A stretch of 64,000 nt of DNA, taken from NCBI RefSeq assembly GCF_029625315.1, contig NZ_CP121110.1, forward strand, positions 310,001-374,000. Direction: 5' to 3'. The notes beneath the pieces were generated by a model. The model was given only the letters and a program-made list of their open reading frames with translations. It did not search any database and was not told the DNA's origin. How positions within the stretch are numbered: position 1 is the stretch's first letter; the number at the start of each line of letters is the position of its first letter. Shown here piece by piece: positions 30,263 to 40,490 of the stretch. The DNA is from Flavobacterium ginsengisoli (GTDB lineage Bacteria; Bacteroidota; Bacteroidia; Flavobacteriales; Flavobacteriaceae). A program made the translations under genes and the position numbers.

Positions 30263-33067
30263 ATGGTTCAATTAAAAATTTATAAAGTGAATATTTCAAA
30301 ATCCATATTAACCTTCATTTTTGTTTTTTTCTTTTTCATTTCAAATGGACAAATTCTGCCTGTACGTTTAACAACAGAAATGGCTGAAAATCCATTAGCA
30401 GTTGTCGAGAATCAGCCAAAATTAAGCTGGCTATTGGTTTCAAAAGAATCCAATGCATCGCAAGTTGCTTATTTGATTTTAGTAGCTTCATCAGAAGAAA
30501 AATTAAATAATGACGACGGAGATATTTGGAACAGCGGAAGAGTTAATACCGACAAAAACTTGCATATCGTTTATAATGGAAAACCATTAAAAAGCGAAAC
30601 CAAATATTTCTGGAAAGTAAAAGTTTGGAATCAGTCAGGTAAAGTTTCTAAATGGAGTAAAACAGCTATTTTCAGAACCGCTTCGTTAGAATCAGATTTA
30701 AATCCAATTTGGATTGGGGCGATTACAAAAGCCGACAGTCATTTGCCAGAAGGAAGAAATTACCACACAGCCACTTTCAACAGAGAAAAAAAGATGTCCT
30801 TTATCAATGCTTCCGATTCTTTGGCAAGAAGAAGTATCATGTTACGTAAACCTTTCGAAATAGAAAAAGCAGTCAAAGAAGCTGTAGTTTACATTTCGGG
30901 TCTAGGACATTACGAATTGACTATCAACGGGAAAAAAGTGGGTAACAGTCAATTTGCGCCTTTGTGGACCGATTATGACAAAACAGTCAATTACAATGTT
31001 TATGAATTAAATGCAAAAGAATTTCAAAAAGGTGATAACGTAATTGGTGTTTTGTTAGGAAACGGAATGTACAATACGCTTGCTGAAAGATATACCAAAT
31101 TCTTTGTGAGTTTTGGACCGTCGACTTTATTCTTCAAAATGAAAATCAAGTATAATGATGGTTCAGAAGAAATTATAAAGTCAGATAGAACTTGGAAATA
31201 CAGCAAAAGTCCTATTACCTATAATAGTATTTTTGGAGGAGAAGATTACAATGCCAATCTAGAACAAAAAGACTGGAATCGTAAAGGTTTCAAAGATAGA
31301 GATTGGAAAAAAGTAGTGATTCAGGAAGCACCAAAAGGAGTTTTAAGACCTCAGACTGCATCGCCAGTTACCATTCAGAAACAATACGAAGTGCAAACCG
31401 TAAAAGAGCTGAAACCCAATTTCTATGTTTTTGATATGGGACAGAATCTTTCGGGATTTCCAACCATCAAAGTAAAAGGAAAAAGAGGGCAATCGATTCG
31501 TGTTTGGGTTGCCGAAGGTTTAAATGAAGAAGGCACAATTGCTCAGGGAAGATCAGGAAAACCATACTATTACGATTATACTTTAAAGGGCGATGGAGTG
31601 GAAGAATGGACGCCAAAATTTAGTTTCTACGGTTATCAATATGTTCAGATTGAAAATATTAATTATAAAGAAGATAAGAATAAAGAGTTTCCAACTTTGG
31701 TCGATTTAAAATCGAATTTCATTTACAATTCGGCTGGAGAAGCAGGAAATTTTGCTTGTTCGAATGAGATTTTCAATAAAACACACGAATTGATCAATAA
31801 TTCGATTAAAAGTAATTTCCAAAGCGTTTTTACCGATTGTCCGCAACGTGAAAAATTAGGCTGGTTGGAAGAAATTCAGCTGAATGGTCCAGGTTTAATG
31901 TTTAATTACAATCTTCAGAATTTCCTTCCCGCAACCATGCAGAATATTTCTGATTCACAACGTGATAACGGCTTAATTCCGACAATTGTTCCTGAATATG
32001 TAATCTTTGGAGGCGATTTTACCGATTCTCCAGAATGGGGAGTTACAGGCGTAATTCTGCCTTGGATGTATTATGAATATTACGGAGATGCTTCACTATT
32101 AGAAAAATATTTTCCTGTAATGAAAAACTATGTGGATTATTTAGGAACAAAAGCAACAAATCATATCGTTTCACACGGATTAGGTGATTGGTATGATTAT
32201 GGAACACATCCTGCTGGATATTCTAAAAATAGTCCGATTGCGCTTTCTGCGACTTCGCACTATTATTATGGAGCTTATTTAGTAGCAAAAGCATCAAAAT
32301 TACTAGGTAAAACCGAAGATTTTGAGAAATACGATACATTGGCTTCTGAGATTAAAACGGCTTTCAACAAAGAATTTTTTAACGAAGAAACCAAACAGTA
32401 CGGAACAAACAGCCAGTTTAGCAATGCTGTTCCGATTTTTATGGATATTGTGGAGCCTCAGTATAAAGAAGCTGTAATGCAGAATTTATTAGCAGATATC
32501 AAAGAAAAAGGAGATCGCTTGACAACAGGAGATGTTGGAAATCGTTACTTATTTCAGACTTTGGCAAGAAATGGCGAAAACGAAACCATGTACAGAATGC
32601 ACAATCATTACGATGCGCCGGGTTATGGTTTTCAGATTAAATTTGGCTTGACTACTTTAACGGAACAATGGGATCCGAGAAAGGGAAATTCGTGGAATCA
32701 TTTTATGTTAGGACAAATTGAAGAATGGTTTTATCAAAGTTTAGCTGGAATCATGTCTGATCCTGAAAAACCAGGATTCAAACATTTCTTTATTCAGCCA
32801 GAAGTAGTTGGCGATATGACTTTCGCGAAAGCGGACTATCAATCAGTTTACGGAAAAATCGCTTCTTCTTGGGAAAAGAAAGACGGCAAATTTATTTTGA
32901 CAGTTCAGATTCCGGTGAATACAACTGCGACAATAAAATTGCCGGTTGCTAAAAATTCGGAAATAAAAATTGACAATAAAAAGGTTAGGGTAGGTTTTGA
33001 TGAAAAAGCTCAAAAGCCTGTTTTGGAATTAGGATCTGGAATTTATACAATAGAATGTCAATTGTAA
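30263..33067 (+). CDS. Alpha-L-rhamnosidase, GH78 (first copy)
   Basis: 934 residues. A signal sequence near residues 10-32 is followed by an Fn3-like N-domain (LTTEMAENPLAVVENQPKLSW), a CBM67-like beta-sandwich (EAVVYISGLGHYELTINGKK) and an (alpha/alpha)6 catalytic barrel. The family block is FTDCPQREKLGWLEEIQLNG at ~522-540, with acidic residues in the active-site positions, and TEQWDPRKGNSWNHFMLG occurs later. A beta-sandwich C-domain ends the protein. It should release terminal alpha-L-rhamnose from pectic side chains or backbone ends. The protein is about 20 residues longer than the second GH78 at 40491, and the two are clearly divergent, so probably differ in linkage preference. Confidence 0.9.
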   Translation: MVQLKIYKVNISKSILTFIFVFFFFISNGQILPVRLTTEMAENPLAVVENQPKLSWLLVSKESNASQVAYLILVASSEEKLNNDDGDIWNSGRVNTDKNLHIVYNGKPLKSETKYFWKVKVWNQSGKVSKWSKTAIFRTASLESDLNPIWIGAITKADSHLPEGRNYHTATFNREKKMSFINASDSLARRSIMLRKPFEIEKAVKEAVVYISGLGHYELTINGKKVGNSQFAPLWTDYDKTVNYNVYELNAKEFQKGDNVIGVLLGNGMYNTLAERYTKFFVSFGPSTLFFKMKIKYNDGSEEIIKSDRTWKYSKSPITYNSIFGGEDYNANLEQKDWNRKGFKDRDWKKVVIQEAPKGVLRPQTASPVTIQKQYEVQTVKELKPNFYVFDMGQNLSGFPTIKVKGKRGQSIRVWVAEGLNEEGTIAQGRSGKPYYYDYTLKGDGVEEWTPKFSFYGYQYVQIENINYKEDKNKEFPTLVDLKSNFIYNSAGEAGNFACSNEIFNKTHELINNSIKSNFQSVFTDCPQREKLGWLEEIQLNGPGLMFNYNLQNFLPATMQNISDSQRDNGLIPTIVPEYVIFGGDFTDSPEWGVTGVILPWMYYEYYGDASLLEKYFPVMKNYVDYLGTKATNHIVSHGLGDWYDYGTHPAGYSKNSPIALSATSHYYYGAYLVAKASKLLGKTEDFEKYDTLASEIKTAFNKEFFNEETKQYGTNSQFSNAVPIFMDIVEPQYKEAVMQNLLADIKEKGDRLTTGDVGNRYLFQTLARNGENETMYRMHNHYDAPGYGFQIKFGLTTLTEQWDPRKGNSWNHFMLGQIEEWFYQSLAGIMSDPEKPGFKHFFIQPEVVGDMTFAKADYQSVYGKIASSWEKKDGKFILTVQIPVNTTATIKLPVAKNSEIKIDNKKVRVGFDEKAQKPVLELGSGIYTIECQL

Positions 33068-33131
33068 TTATGAGTTATGAGTTATGAGTTTTGAATTGTA
33101 AATAAACTCGAAAAAGTAGAAAAAATCAATT

Positions 33132-33252
33132 GCCTCCAGCTTTAGCTGGAGGTTTAAAATAAAGCAAGTCACAAGGCTTTAGCCAAATGAATAAGTTCGG
33201 CTAAAGCCAATTTTAGAAATTAATTTGTTTTCCTCCAGCTAAAGCAGGAGGC
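33132..33252 (+). repeat. Composite hairpin repeat CCTCCAGCTTTAGC (family R5)
   Basis: GCCTCCAGCTTTAGCTGGAGG is itself palindromic, and GGCTTTAGCC pairs with GGCTAAAGCC in the middle. The element closes with CCTCCAGCTAAAGCAGGAGG. Confidence 0.8.
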
Positions 33253-33272
33253 AAATCAAAAAAAATGTAATA

Positions 33273-34692
33273 ATGAAAAGAATAAAATACATCTTCTTAG
33301 TTTCCATTTTTGCTTTGACATTCGCCAATGCGCAAAGTACTTCTGACACTAATTTTAGAAAGCCTGTATCAGAAACACTGAAAAAAATAGAAACACTTTT
33401 TAACGTCACAATCAACGATGACAGAGGTTTGCTAAAAGGAAAAGAACTAGATTATGCCGATTGGAGAATTGAACCTGGAAATTTAGCGCTTTCGCTAACG
33501 AACATTCTAGCGCCGTTTGAATTGATGTATTTTAAACAACCCGATGGAACCTACATTATACGCAAATATGAAAACCATAAAGTTTCGGTAGATAAAGGAA
33601 AAGAACGCTTGTTTTACTTAGAAAGCCTTTACTCGACCAAAGAAGAATGGGAAAAACGTAAAACGGAGTTAAAAGCTTGTATGATTGAATCATTTGGTTT
33701 GGATAAGGCGCCCCCTACGCCAAAATCTAAACCACTTTTAACTCCAAAAAGAATTTACAAAGATTACAGTGTCGAAAATATTGCATTGGAAATTTTGCCT
33801 GGTGTTTATGCGACAGGATCGATTTACAAACCATATCCGTTAAATAAAAAAGCAACTGTTATTTTAACTCCTGACGGACATTTTGGCGACGGAAGATATA
33901 GAAAAGACGAGCAGTACCGTTGTGCTATGATGGCAAAAATGGGAGCAATTGTGGTAGGTTACGATTTATTTGCTTGGGGAGAATCGTTACTACAATTTCC
34001 AGAAGAAACACACAGAAACAGCATTGCATCAACGGTTCAGGTTTTAACAGGAATTCGTTTTTTGGATTATTTAGCAACGGTTAAGAATGCTGATATGACA
34101 AGAGTTGGCGTTACAGGTGGTTCTGGAGGAGGATCTCACACGATGTTTTTAGCGAGCAATTGATGATAGAGTTAAAGTTTCAGCTCCAGTTGTAATGGTT
34201 TCGTCTCATTTCTCTGGCGGTTGTCCATGCGAAAGCGGACGCGGAATTCACTTGTGTGGAAATGGAACAAACAATGCCGAAATCTCAGCGATGATGGCAC
34301 CAAAACCGCAATTGATTGTCTCTGATGGAAAAGACTGGACATTGGCAGTTCCGGAATTGGAATTTCCTTTTATCCAAAGAACGTATGAATTGTACGGAAA
34401 GAAAGATTTAGTCGAAAATGCACATTTTGCAAAAGAAGGACACGATTTCGGAATCTCGAAACGTATGGCTTTGTATCCGTTTATGGCGAAATATTTAAAT
34501 CTTGATTTGAATAAAGTGAAGAACGACAAAGGCGAAATCGACGAATCGACTTGTGTAATTGAGCCGAAAGAGAAGTTGTTGGTTTTTGGAGATAAAGGAG
34601 AAAAACTACCGAAGAATGCTTTGAAAGACATCAACAAATTATATGAAATGTTCGGAGAAAAAAATCTGAAAGTTTACGAGGTTAAGAAGTAA
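33273..34692 (+). pseudogene. STN-domain/alpha-beta hydrolase fusion (carbohydrate esterase-like), one frame break
   Basis: A signal peptide ending ANAQ is followed at ~28-105 by a domain resembling the secretin/TonB N-terminal (STN) fold (ETLKKIETLFNVTINDDRGL, then GTYIIRKYE). After a linker comes an alpha/beta hydrolase with nucleophile Ser284 in VTGGSGGGSH and a catalytic His in EGHDFG. The frame stops at 34163. Removing one base from GCGAGC (34152-34157) restores GCAGC and reads FLAAIDDRVKVSAPV, for a 472-residue protein. Related acetyl-xylan-esterase-like hydrolases remove acetyl or feruloyl groups from plant polysaccharides. The STN fusion is unusual for a secreted esterase. The break is probably a sequencing error. 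Confidence 0.75.
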
Positions 34693-34696
34693 TAGA

Positions 34697-34930
34697 GTTT
34701 GCCACTAATTTCACGAATTGGCACGAATTATTTTTTTGCCACAGATTACACAGATTAAAAGGATTTTTTATCTCCCTAATCTGCTAAATCTGCGAGAGTA
34801 ATTTTTTTTCACGCAGATTTAGCAGATTTAGCAGATTTTTTAATCGGTGGAAATCCATTAATCTATGGCAAATAAATTAGAGAAATTGAAAAAAATTAAA
34901 AAAGAAATTAGTGCAATTCGTGTAATTCGT
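34697..34930 (+). repeat. Nested inverted repeats (three shells)
   Basis: The outer arms are GCCACTAATTTCACGAATT and AATTCGTGTAATTCGTGGC. Inside them lie GCCACAGATTACACAGATT and TTAATCTATGGC. Innermost are CTGCTAAATCTGCGAGAG and CACGCAGATTTAGCAGATT. The three families therefore nest like shells and fill the gap before GH95. Confidence 0.75.
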
Positions 34931-34946
34931 GGCTGAAAAAAATACT

Positions 34947-37399
34947 ATGAAGTTAAAAATTAAAATAACGGCAATCTGTATCGGAATTTTTTCCTTGACA
35001 GCAACAGCACAAAATGACCTAAAATTATGGTACGATAAACCCGCATCAATCTGGAACGAAGCTTTACCTTTAGGCAACGGACGTTTGGGTGCAATGGTTT
35101 TTGGCGATCCAGCGGTAGAACGTTTACAATTGAACGAAGAAACCATTTGGGCAGGTTCTCCAAACAGCAATGCACATAATAAATCTATTAAAGCACTTCC
35201 AATTGTTCGTCAGTTAATTTTTGACGGAAAATTTGAAGAAGCGCAGGATTTGGCGACGCAAGATATTATGTCGCAAACTAATGACGGAATGCCGTATCAG
35301 ACTTTTGGAAGCGTTTATATTTCATTCGCTGGACATCAAAAATATACGGATTATTACCGTGATTTAGATATCAGCAATGCTACGGCGAAAGTAAAATACA
35401 AGGTAAACGGTGTTGAATTTACGAGAGAAATTTTAACCGCATTTTCAGATCAGGTAATTGTAGTAAAACTTTCTGCTAGTCAGCCGGGACAGATTACTTG
35501 TAATGTTTTCATGAACAGTCCGATTGATAAGACAGTTGCATCCACAGAAGGAAATCGGATTATACTTTCGGGAGTTGGAACTAACTTTGAAGGTGTAAAA
35601 GGAAAAGTAAAATTTCAAGGCCGATTAACAGCTAAAAACAAAGGCGGTGAAATAGATGCCAGCAACGGTGTTTTAAGTATCAACAAAGCTGATGAAGTAA
35701 TTTTATACATTTCTATTGCTACGAATTTCAAAAACTATCAGGATATTTCAGGAGATGAAATTGCGAAAAGCAAAGATTATTTAGCAAAAGCCGAAGTAAA
35801 AGATTTTGAAACGATTAAGAAAGCCCACGTTGATTATTACCAAAAATTCTTCAACAGAGTTGCTTTAAATTTAGGCTCAAATGATTTGATTAAGAAACCA
35901 ACAAACGAAAGAATCAGGGATTTCTCTAAACAATTTGACCCGCAATTGGCGAGTTTGTATTTCCAGTTTGGACGTTATCTTTTAATTTCAAGTTCACAGC
36001 CAGGCGGACAGCCAGCCAATTTACAAGGAATTTGGAACGACATGGTCACTCCGCCTTGGGATAGTAAATACACAACAAACATTAATGCCGAAATGAATTA
36101 CTGGCCGGCACAAGTAACCAATTTGCAGGAAATGCACGAACCTTTTGTACAAATGGCAAAAGAGTTGGCTGTAACTGGTGCAGAAACTGCCAAAACAATG
36201 TACAATGCTAGCGGTTGGGTTTTACATCACAATACCGATATTTGGCGTGTAACTGCTCCGGTAGATTCAGCTGCGTCGGGAATGTGGCCGACGGGTGGCG
36301 CTTGGGTTTGTCAGGATTTATGGGAAAGATATTTATATACAGGAGATAAAAAATATTTAGCAGAAATTTATCCAATCATGAAAGGTGCTTGCTGATTTCT
36401 TTTTGGATTTCATGGTGATAGATCCAAACACAAAATATTTAGTTGTTGTTCCTTCAAGTTCTCCTGAAAACACACACGCAGGCGGAACAGGAAAAGCAAC
36501 AATTGCATCAGGAACTACAATGGATAATCAGTTGGTTTTTGATTTATTTACGCATGTTATGGAAGCTTCGGCTTTGGTTTCTCCTGATGCTTGCTTATGT
36601 GAAAAAAGTAAGTGATGCTTTGGCAAAAATGCCACCAATGAAAGTCGGAAAACACAATCAGTTGCAGGAATGGCAGGAGGATTGGGATAACCCGAAGGAC
36701 AATCACAGACACGTTTCGCATTTGTACGGATTGTATCCAAGTAATCAGATTTCGCCAATTAAGACGCCTGAATTATTTGAAGCGACCAAACAATCTTTAA
36801 TTTACAGAACAGACGAATCTACAGGTTGGTCAATGGGCTGGAAAGTGAATTTATGGGCGAGATTATTAGACGGAAATCATGCTTATAAATTAATTCAGGA
36901 TCAATTGCATTTGGTAACAGCGGATCAAAGAAAAGGTGGCGGAACGTATCCGAATATGTTAGATGCGCATCAGCCATTTCAAATTGACGGAAATTTTGGA
37001 TGCACAGCCGGTTTTGCAGAAATGTTAATGCAGAGTCAGGAAGATGCGATTCATTTATTGCCTGCTTTGCCAAGCGTTTGGAAAGATGGAAGCATAAAAG
37101 GGTTAGTGGCAAGAGGTGGATTTGTAATTGATATGACTTGGAAAAATAATAAAGTTTCGGAGTTAAAAATCTATTCGAAAATAGGGGGAAACTGCCGATT
37201 GAAAGTTGAGAATAGACTGAAAGGTTCTTCGCTTAAAAAAGCAAAAGGAAAGAATCCGAATTCGTTGTTTTACGATGTAGAAGTGAAGAAACCGATTATT
37301 TCTAAAGAAGCAAAACTGCCTAAAGTGCAATTGCCAACTTACAATATTTATGATGTAAATATGAAAGCAGGGCAGACGTATACTTTTTCGGGGAATTAA
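34947..37399 (+). pseudogene. GH95 alpha-L-fucosidase/alpha-L-galactosidase, two frame breaks
   Basis: The start ATG 34947 gives signal peptide MKLKIKITAICIGIFSLTATAQ; the upstream GTG at 34929 lies inside a repeat arm. The N-terminal beta-domain has ALPLGNGRLGAMVFGD. The barrel holds TTNINAEMNYWP (two active-site Asn), LQEWQEDW (putative acid Glu) and IDGNFGCTAG (catalytic Asp). The frame breaks at 36387-36392 and 36589-36594 are both GCTTGC. Deleting a T in each restores KGAADFFLDF and PDAAYVKKVSDAL and yields 816 residues. GH95 enzymes act on alpha-1,2-L-fucose; an RG-II-targeting member acts on L-galactose. With GH140 nearby either is possible. Both breaks look artefactual. Confidence 0.87.
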
Positions 37400-37447
37400 T
37401 TTTTTGAACCATATAAGTTATTTAAGAAAATATAATAGCACGTCATA

Positions 37448-37551
37448 TTTGTCATTTCGACGAAGGAGAAATCTCCACAAGTAACTCCGCAAAGTGAGTC
37501 GCCAATCTTTGTCAAATTTCTAACGAAGATTTCTCCTTCGTCGAAATAACA
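37448..37551 (+). repeat. Complete R1 palindromic element
   Basis: TTTGTCATTTCGACGAAGG and CCTTCGTCGAAATAACAA are the arms, with ACTCCGCAAAG and AATCTTTGTC in the centre. Confidence 0.85.
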
Positions 37552-37585
37552 AGATTGAGTAAAAAGAATAAAATAAAAACAGAAT

Positions 37586-39154
37586 ATGTTACAACATTTC
37601 AAACATAAAATAATTACGCTTTCAGTTGTCGTTGCTTGTATAAACAGCAGTTGCAAATCGACTGTGGATCATTCGCAAAAAGGAAAATCGGTTATTTTAA
37701 AAGAAGAAAACTTCAAACATTATGTTGATTATTTCAATACAATGGAAGATGAAAATTTGAAGTTTGCAATTCCGAATGACAGCGCTTGGACCTGGATGGA
37801 AAAGAATATTCCGTTGTTTGAATGTCCACAGCAGAATTTTGAGGAAATCTATTATTTCCGTTGGTGGAGTGTTCGAAAACATATTAAAAATACACCACAG
37901 GGATTTGCAATTACAGAGTTTTTGGTAGATCGTTCGTATGCCGATAAATACAATATGATTAGTTGTGCTTTGGGGCATCATATCAACGAATTCAGATGGG
38001 TTCACGATCCGAAATACATTGAGCAGGATGTGAAAATCTGGTACCGAGGAAATGATGGAAAACCAATGAACAAATTGTATAAATTTAGCAGTTGGACAGC
38101 CGATGCTTTATACAATCGTTATTTGGTGAATAAAGATGAAAAATTCTTATTGGATTTGTACCCAGACATGGTTACAGATTATGTCGTTTGGGAAAAAGAC
38201 CGTCAGAGAAAAGATGGTTTGTTTTGGCAGCATGATGTGAAAGATGGAATGGAAGAATCTTTAAGCGGAGGAAGAAAAGTGCAAAATGCGAGACCAACGA
38301 TTAACAGTTATATGTACGGGAATGCTATAGCAATTTCTAAAATGGCTGAGTTGAAAGGCGATAAGGAAACAGAAACCAAATTCAAAGCGAAAGCTGACGT
38401 TTTACAACAATTAGTCGAAACCAAATTATGGAATCAGAAAAGCGAATTTTTTGAAACTTTAACAGAAAAAGATACTTTAGCACAAGTTCGAGAAGCAATC
38501 GGATTTATTCCGTGGTATTTTAATCTTCCAGAGCAAAACAAAGGATTTGAAAAAGCCTGGGAACAGATTAAGGATGAAAAAGGATTTTCGGCTCCGTTTG
38601 GTTTGACAACGGCTGAAAGAAGAAGTCCAAGATTTAGAACACACGGAACAGGAACCTGTGAGTGGGATGGTGCGATTTGGCCATTTGCAAGTTCGCAGAC
38701 TTTAACGGCTTTGGCGAATGTTTTGAATAATTACAATCAGGATTTTGTAGCCAAACCCGATTATTTCAAACAAATGGAATTGTATGTTCAATCACAATAT
38801 TATAGAGGAAAACCTTATCTTGGCGAGTATTTGGATGAAACAACAGGTTATTGGTTAATGGGCGACAGAGAAAGAAGCCGTTACTACAATCACTCGACTT
38901 TTAATGATTTAGTGATTACGGGTTTGGTTGGTTTACGTCCGAGAGCAGATGAAAAGATTGAAGTAAATCCATTGATTCCGCAAGAAAAATGGGATTGGTT
39001 TTGTCTTGACAATGTTCTGTATCACGGCAATATTATTACCATTCTTTGGGACAAAACTGGAGAAAAATATAAAAAAGGAAAAGGTTTTAGAATCTTTAAA
39101 AACGGAAAAGAAATTGCAGTTTCTGAGAAATTGGAGAAGTTAGTTTCTGAATAA
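37586..39154 (+). CDS. MGH1-like (alpha/alpha)6-barrel glycoside hydrolase lipoprotein
   Basis: 522 residues with a lipobox in VVVACINSSCKST, so it is probably membrane-anchored. The body is an (alpha/alpha)6 barrel of the MGH1/trehalase-like superfamily (WTADALYNRYLVNKDEKFLL, RPTINSYMYGNAIAISKMAE, GTGTCEWDGAIWPFASSQT). Acidic residues in KDGMEESLSGGRK and GTCEWDGAIWP are candidates for catalysis. Its exact CAZy family is not decidable by eye; I considered GH142- and GH63-like enzymes. It lies between GH95 and an unrelated membrane gene within the pectin locus, so a side-chain hydrolase is a reasonable inference. Confidence 0.65.
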   Translation: MLQHFKHKIITLSVVVACINSSCKSTVDHSQKGKSVILKEENFKHYVDYFNTMEDENLKFAIPNDSAWTWMEKNIPLFECPQQNFEEIYYFRWWSVRKHIKNTPQGFAITEFLVDRSYADKYNMISCALGHHINEFRWVHDPKYIEQDVKIWYRGNDGKPMNKLYKFSSWTADALYNRYLVNKDEKFLLDLYPDMVTDYVVWEKDRQRKDGLFWQHDVKDGMEESLSGGRKVQNARPTINSYMYGNAIAISKMAELKGDKETETKFKAKADVLQQLVETKLWNQKSEFFETLTEKDTLAQVREAIGFIPWYFNLPEQNKGFEKAWEQIKDEKGFSAPFGLTTAERRSPRFRTHGTGTCEWDGAIWPFASSQTLTALANVLNNYNQDFVAKPDYFKQMELYVQSQYYRGKPYLGEYLDETTGYWLMGDRERSRYYNHSTFNDLVITGLVGLRPRADEKIEVNPLIPQEKWDWFCLDNVLYHGNIITILWDKTGEKYKKGKGFRIFKNGKEIAVSEKLEKLVSE

Positions 39155-39159
39155 TTTTA

Positions 39160-39190
39160 AACCCGACAGGTTTTTAAAACCTGTCGGGTT
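39160..39190 (+). terminator. Perfect hairpin after the MGH1-like gene
   Basis: AACCCGACAGGTTTT and AAAACCTGTCGGGTT are exact complements around a short centre. It can terminate transcription, separating the carbohydrate genes from the next gene. Confidence 0.7.
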
Positions 39191-39224
39191 TAGCAGATAA
39201 AATTGATTTAGTTTAGAATAAAAT

Positions 39225-40313
39225 TTGGAGAAAACAGTATTAAATTATTCAATCAAAGGTGGTGTATTTCATATTATATGGAATATGGTATTTGTGGTTT
39301 TAGGGATTTACTTTTTATCACTTATAAATGTTGAAAAATTTGCATTTAAATTTAGCAATTTAGTATTGCCAATTGTTGCTGTTTTGTTTATCGTCGTTTA
39401 TGGAAAAAAGGCGGTAATGACTCTTTTTAATTTTCATAAAAAAATAATATTCTCACAAGAAGGATTAGAACTTAATGAGATTTTTTATGAATGGAAAGAT
39501 ATTGTATTTCCAAGAGTTATTGTCAAAACAGAACACACGGCAAAGTACAATTTGTCATACAAGGAGTTTTACCTCACTTTTGTTTATAAGCAGAAAACGA
39601 TCGAAATAAAAATAGATGATTACGATGTATCTGAAAATGAAATTAAAGAACTTCTAAAAAAATATACTCCAAAGTTTACACCAAGCACTATGAGCGAAAA
39701 TAAAATAGTTTACCAACCGATACATGATTTTGACCAGATCATCACTTTAGATGAATATTATGATCTTGAATATGAGGAATCTGAAGAAGCCATTAAAGAC
39801 ATTCAGAAATTAGCTGTAAAAGATCTAGACTCAGTAAAGCGTTTTTGTGAAACCAATATTTATGCACAGCCTGATAAAGTTAGGTTTGTCTATTACGCAT
39901 TAAGTGAGGATGAAGATCTTGATAAATGGGCAGATTTTCTTTCGGATGAATTCAGAAGGGTTTATCAAATAGGATTAGAGCAAAATGAAGTAAAGGAACT
40001 TTCTTCTGTTATTAATGAGATTATTGTCGAGACAATAGATTCTTATCCTGCAGAAAGGGTTAGAGAAATACTGCTAAAGGGTTTAGATCATAAAGAATTT
40101 GAAACTCGCTTGAATGCCTTGGAATTTCTTCCTGACTGGATTGATGAACAGGTTTTAAAGAGTAATCCATCTATAGTATCGAAGCTGAGACAAAAGCTGA
40201 AAGATCCAGAATGGAAAATACGTTGGGAAACAAGTAAGTTATTAGAACGGAATAAAATAGCGTTTGAGAGTTTAAACGTATTGGATAAATTAAGACGATT
40301 TATTAATCCTTAA
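39225..40313 (+). CDS. Hypothetical two-TM protein with C-terminal HEAT-like helices
   Basis: 362 residues, TTG start. Two transmembrane helices lie at ~15-35 and ~43-62. A beta-rich PH-like domain follows (~70-150), then a soluble helical region whose last part (EFETRLNALEFLPDWIDEQV, KLKDPEWKIRWETSKLLE) reads like HEAT repeats. There is no signal peptide of the secreted type and no carbohydrate-active motif, so it looks like a foreign passenger inside the locus. Repeats lie on both sides (39160-39190 and 40317-40480). Function unknown. Confidence 0.6.
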   Translation: MEKTVLNYSIKGGVFHIIWNMVFVVLGIYFLSLINVEKFAFKFSNLVLPIVAVLFIVVYGKKAVMTLFNFHKKIIFSQEGLELNEIFYEWKDIVFPRVIVKTEHTAKYNLSYKEFYLTFVYKQKTIEIKIDDYDVSENEIKELLKKYTPKFTPSTMSENKIVYQPIHDFDQIITLDEYYDLEYEESEEAIKDIQKLAVKDLDSVKRFCETNIYAQPDKVRFVYYALSEDEDLDKWADFLSDEFRRVYQIGLEQNEVKELSSVINEIIVETIDSYPAERVREILLKGLDHKEFETRLNALEFLPDWIDEQVLKSNPSIVSKLRQKLKDPEWKIRWETSKLLERNKIAFESLNVLDKLRRFINP

Positions 40314-40316
40314 CAA

Positions 40317-40480
40317 TCTAGTTGTGAGCTTCGGAGAAGCATAATATTTATAGCATAATATATATCCAAATGATAAAAAGCTCCAGCGGAGCGATACCTA
40401 TAGAAAATTATGTCACTCCGCTGGAGCTTATTGAACTTGTTATTATAAAATCTATAAATATATCGTCCCTCTGGGACTGA
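40317..40480 (+). repeat. Hairpin repeat AGCTCCAGCGGAGCG (family R6)
   Basis: AGCTCCAGCGGAGCGATA is answered by CACTCCGCTGGAGCTT, preceded by GAGCTTCGGAGAAGC and the AATATTTATAG box that recurs in the copies at 54765 and 63890. Confidence 0.75.
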
Positions 40481-40490
40481 AAATAAAATC

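Noticed and set aside
34248..34637. 129-codon minus-strand ORF
   Set aside because: It is the antisense shadow of the esterase C-terminal half, with no domain-like features.
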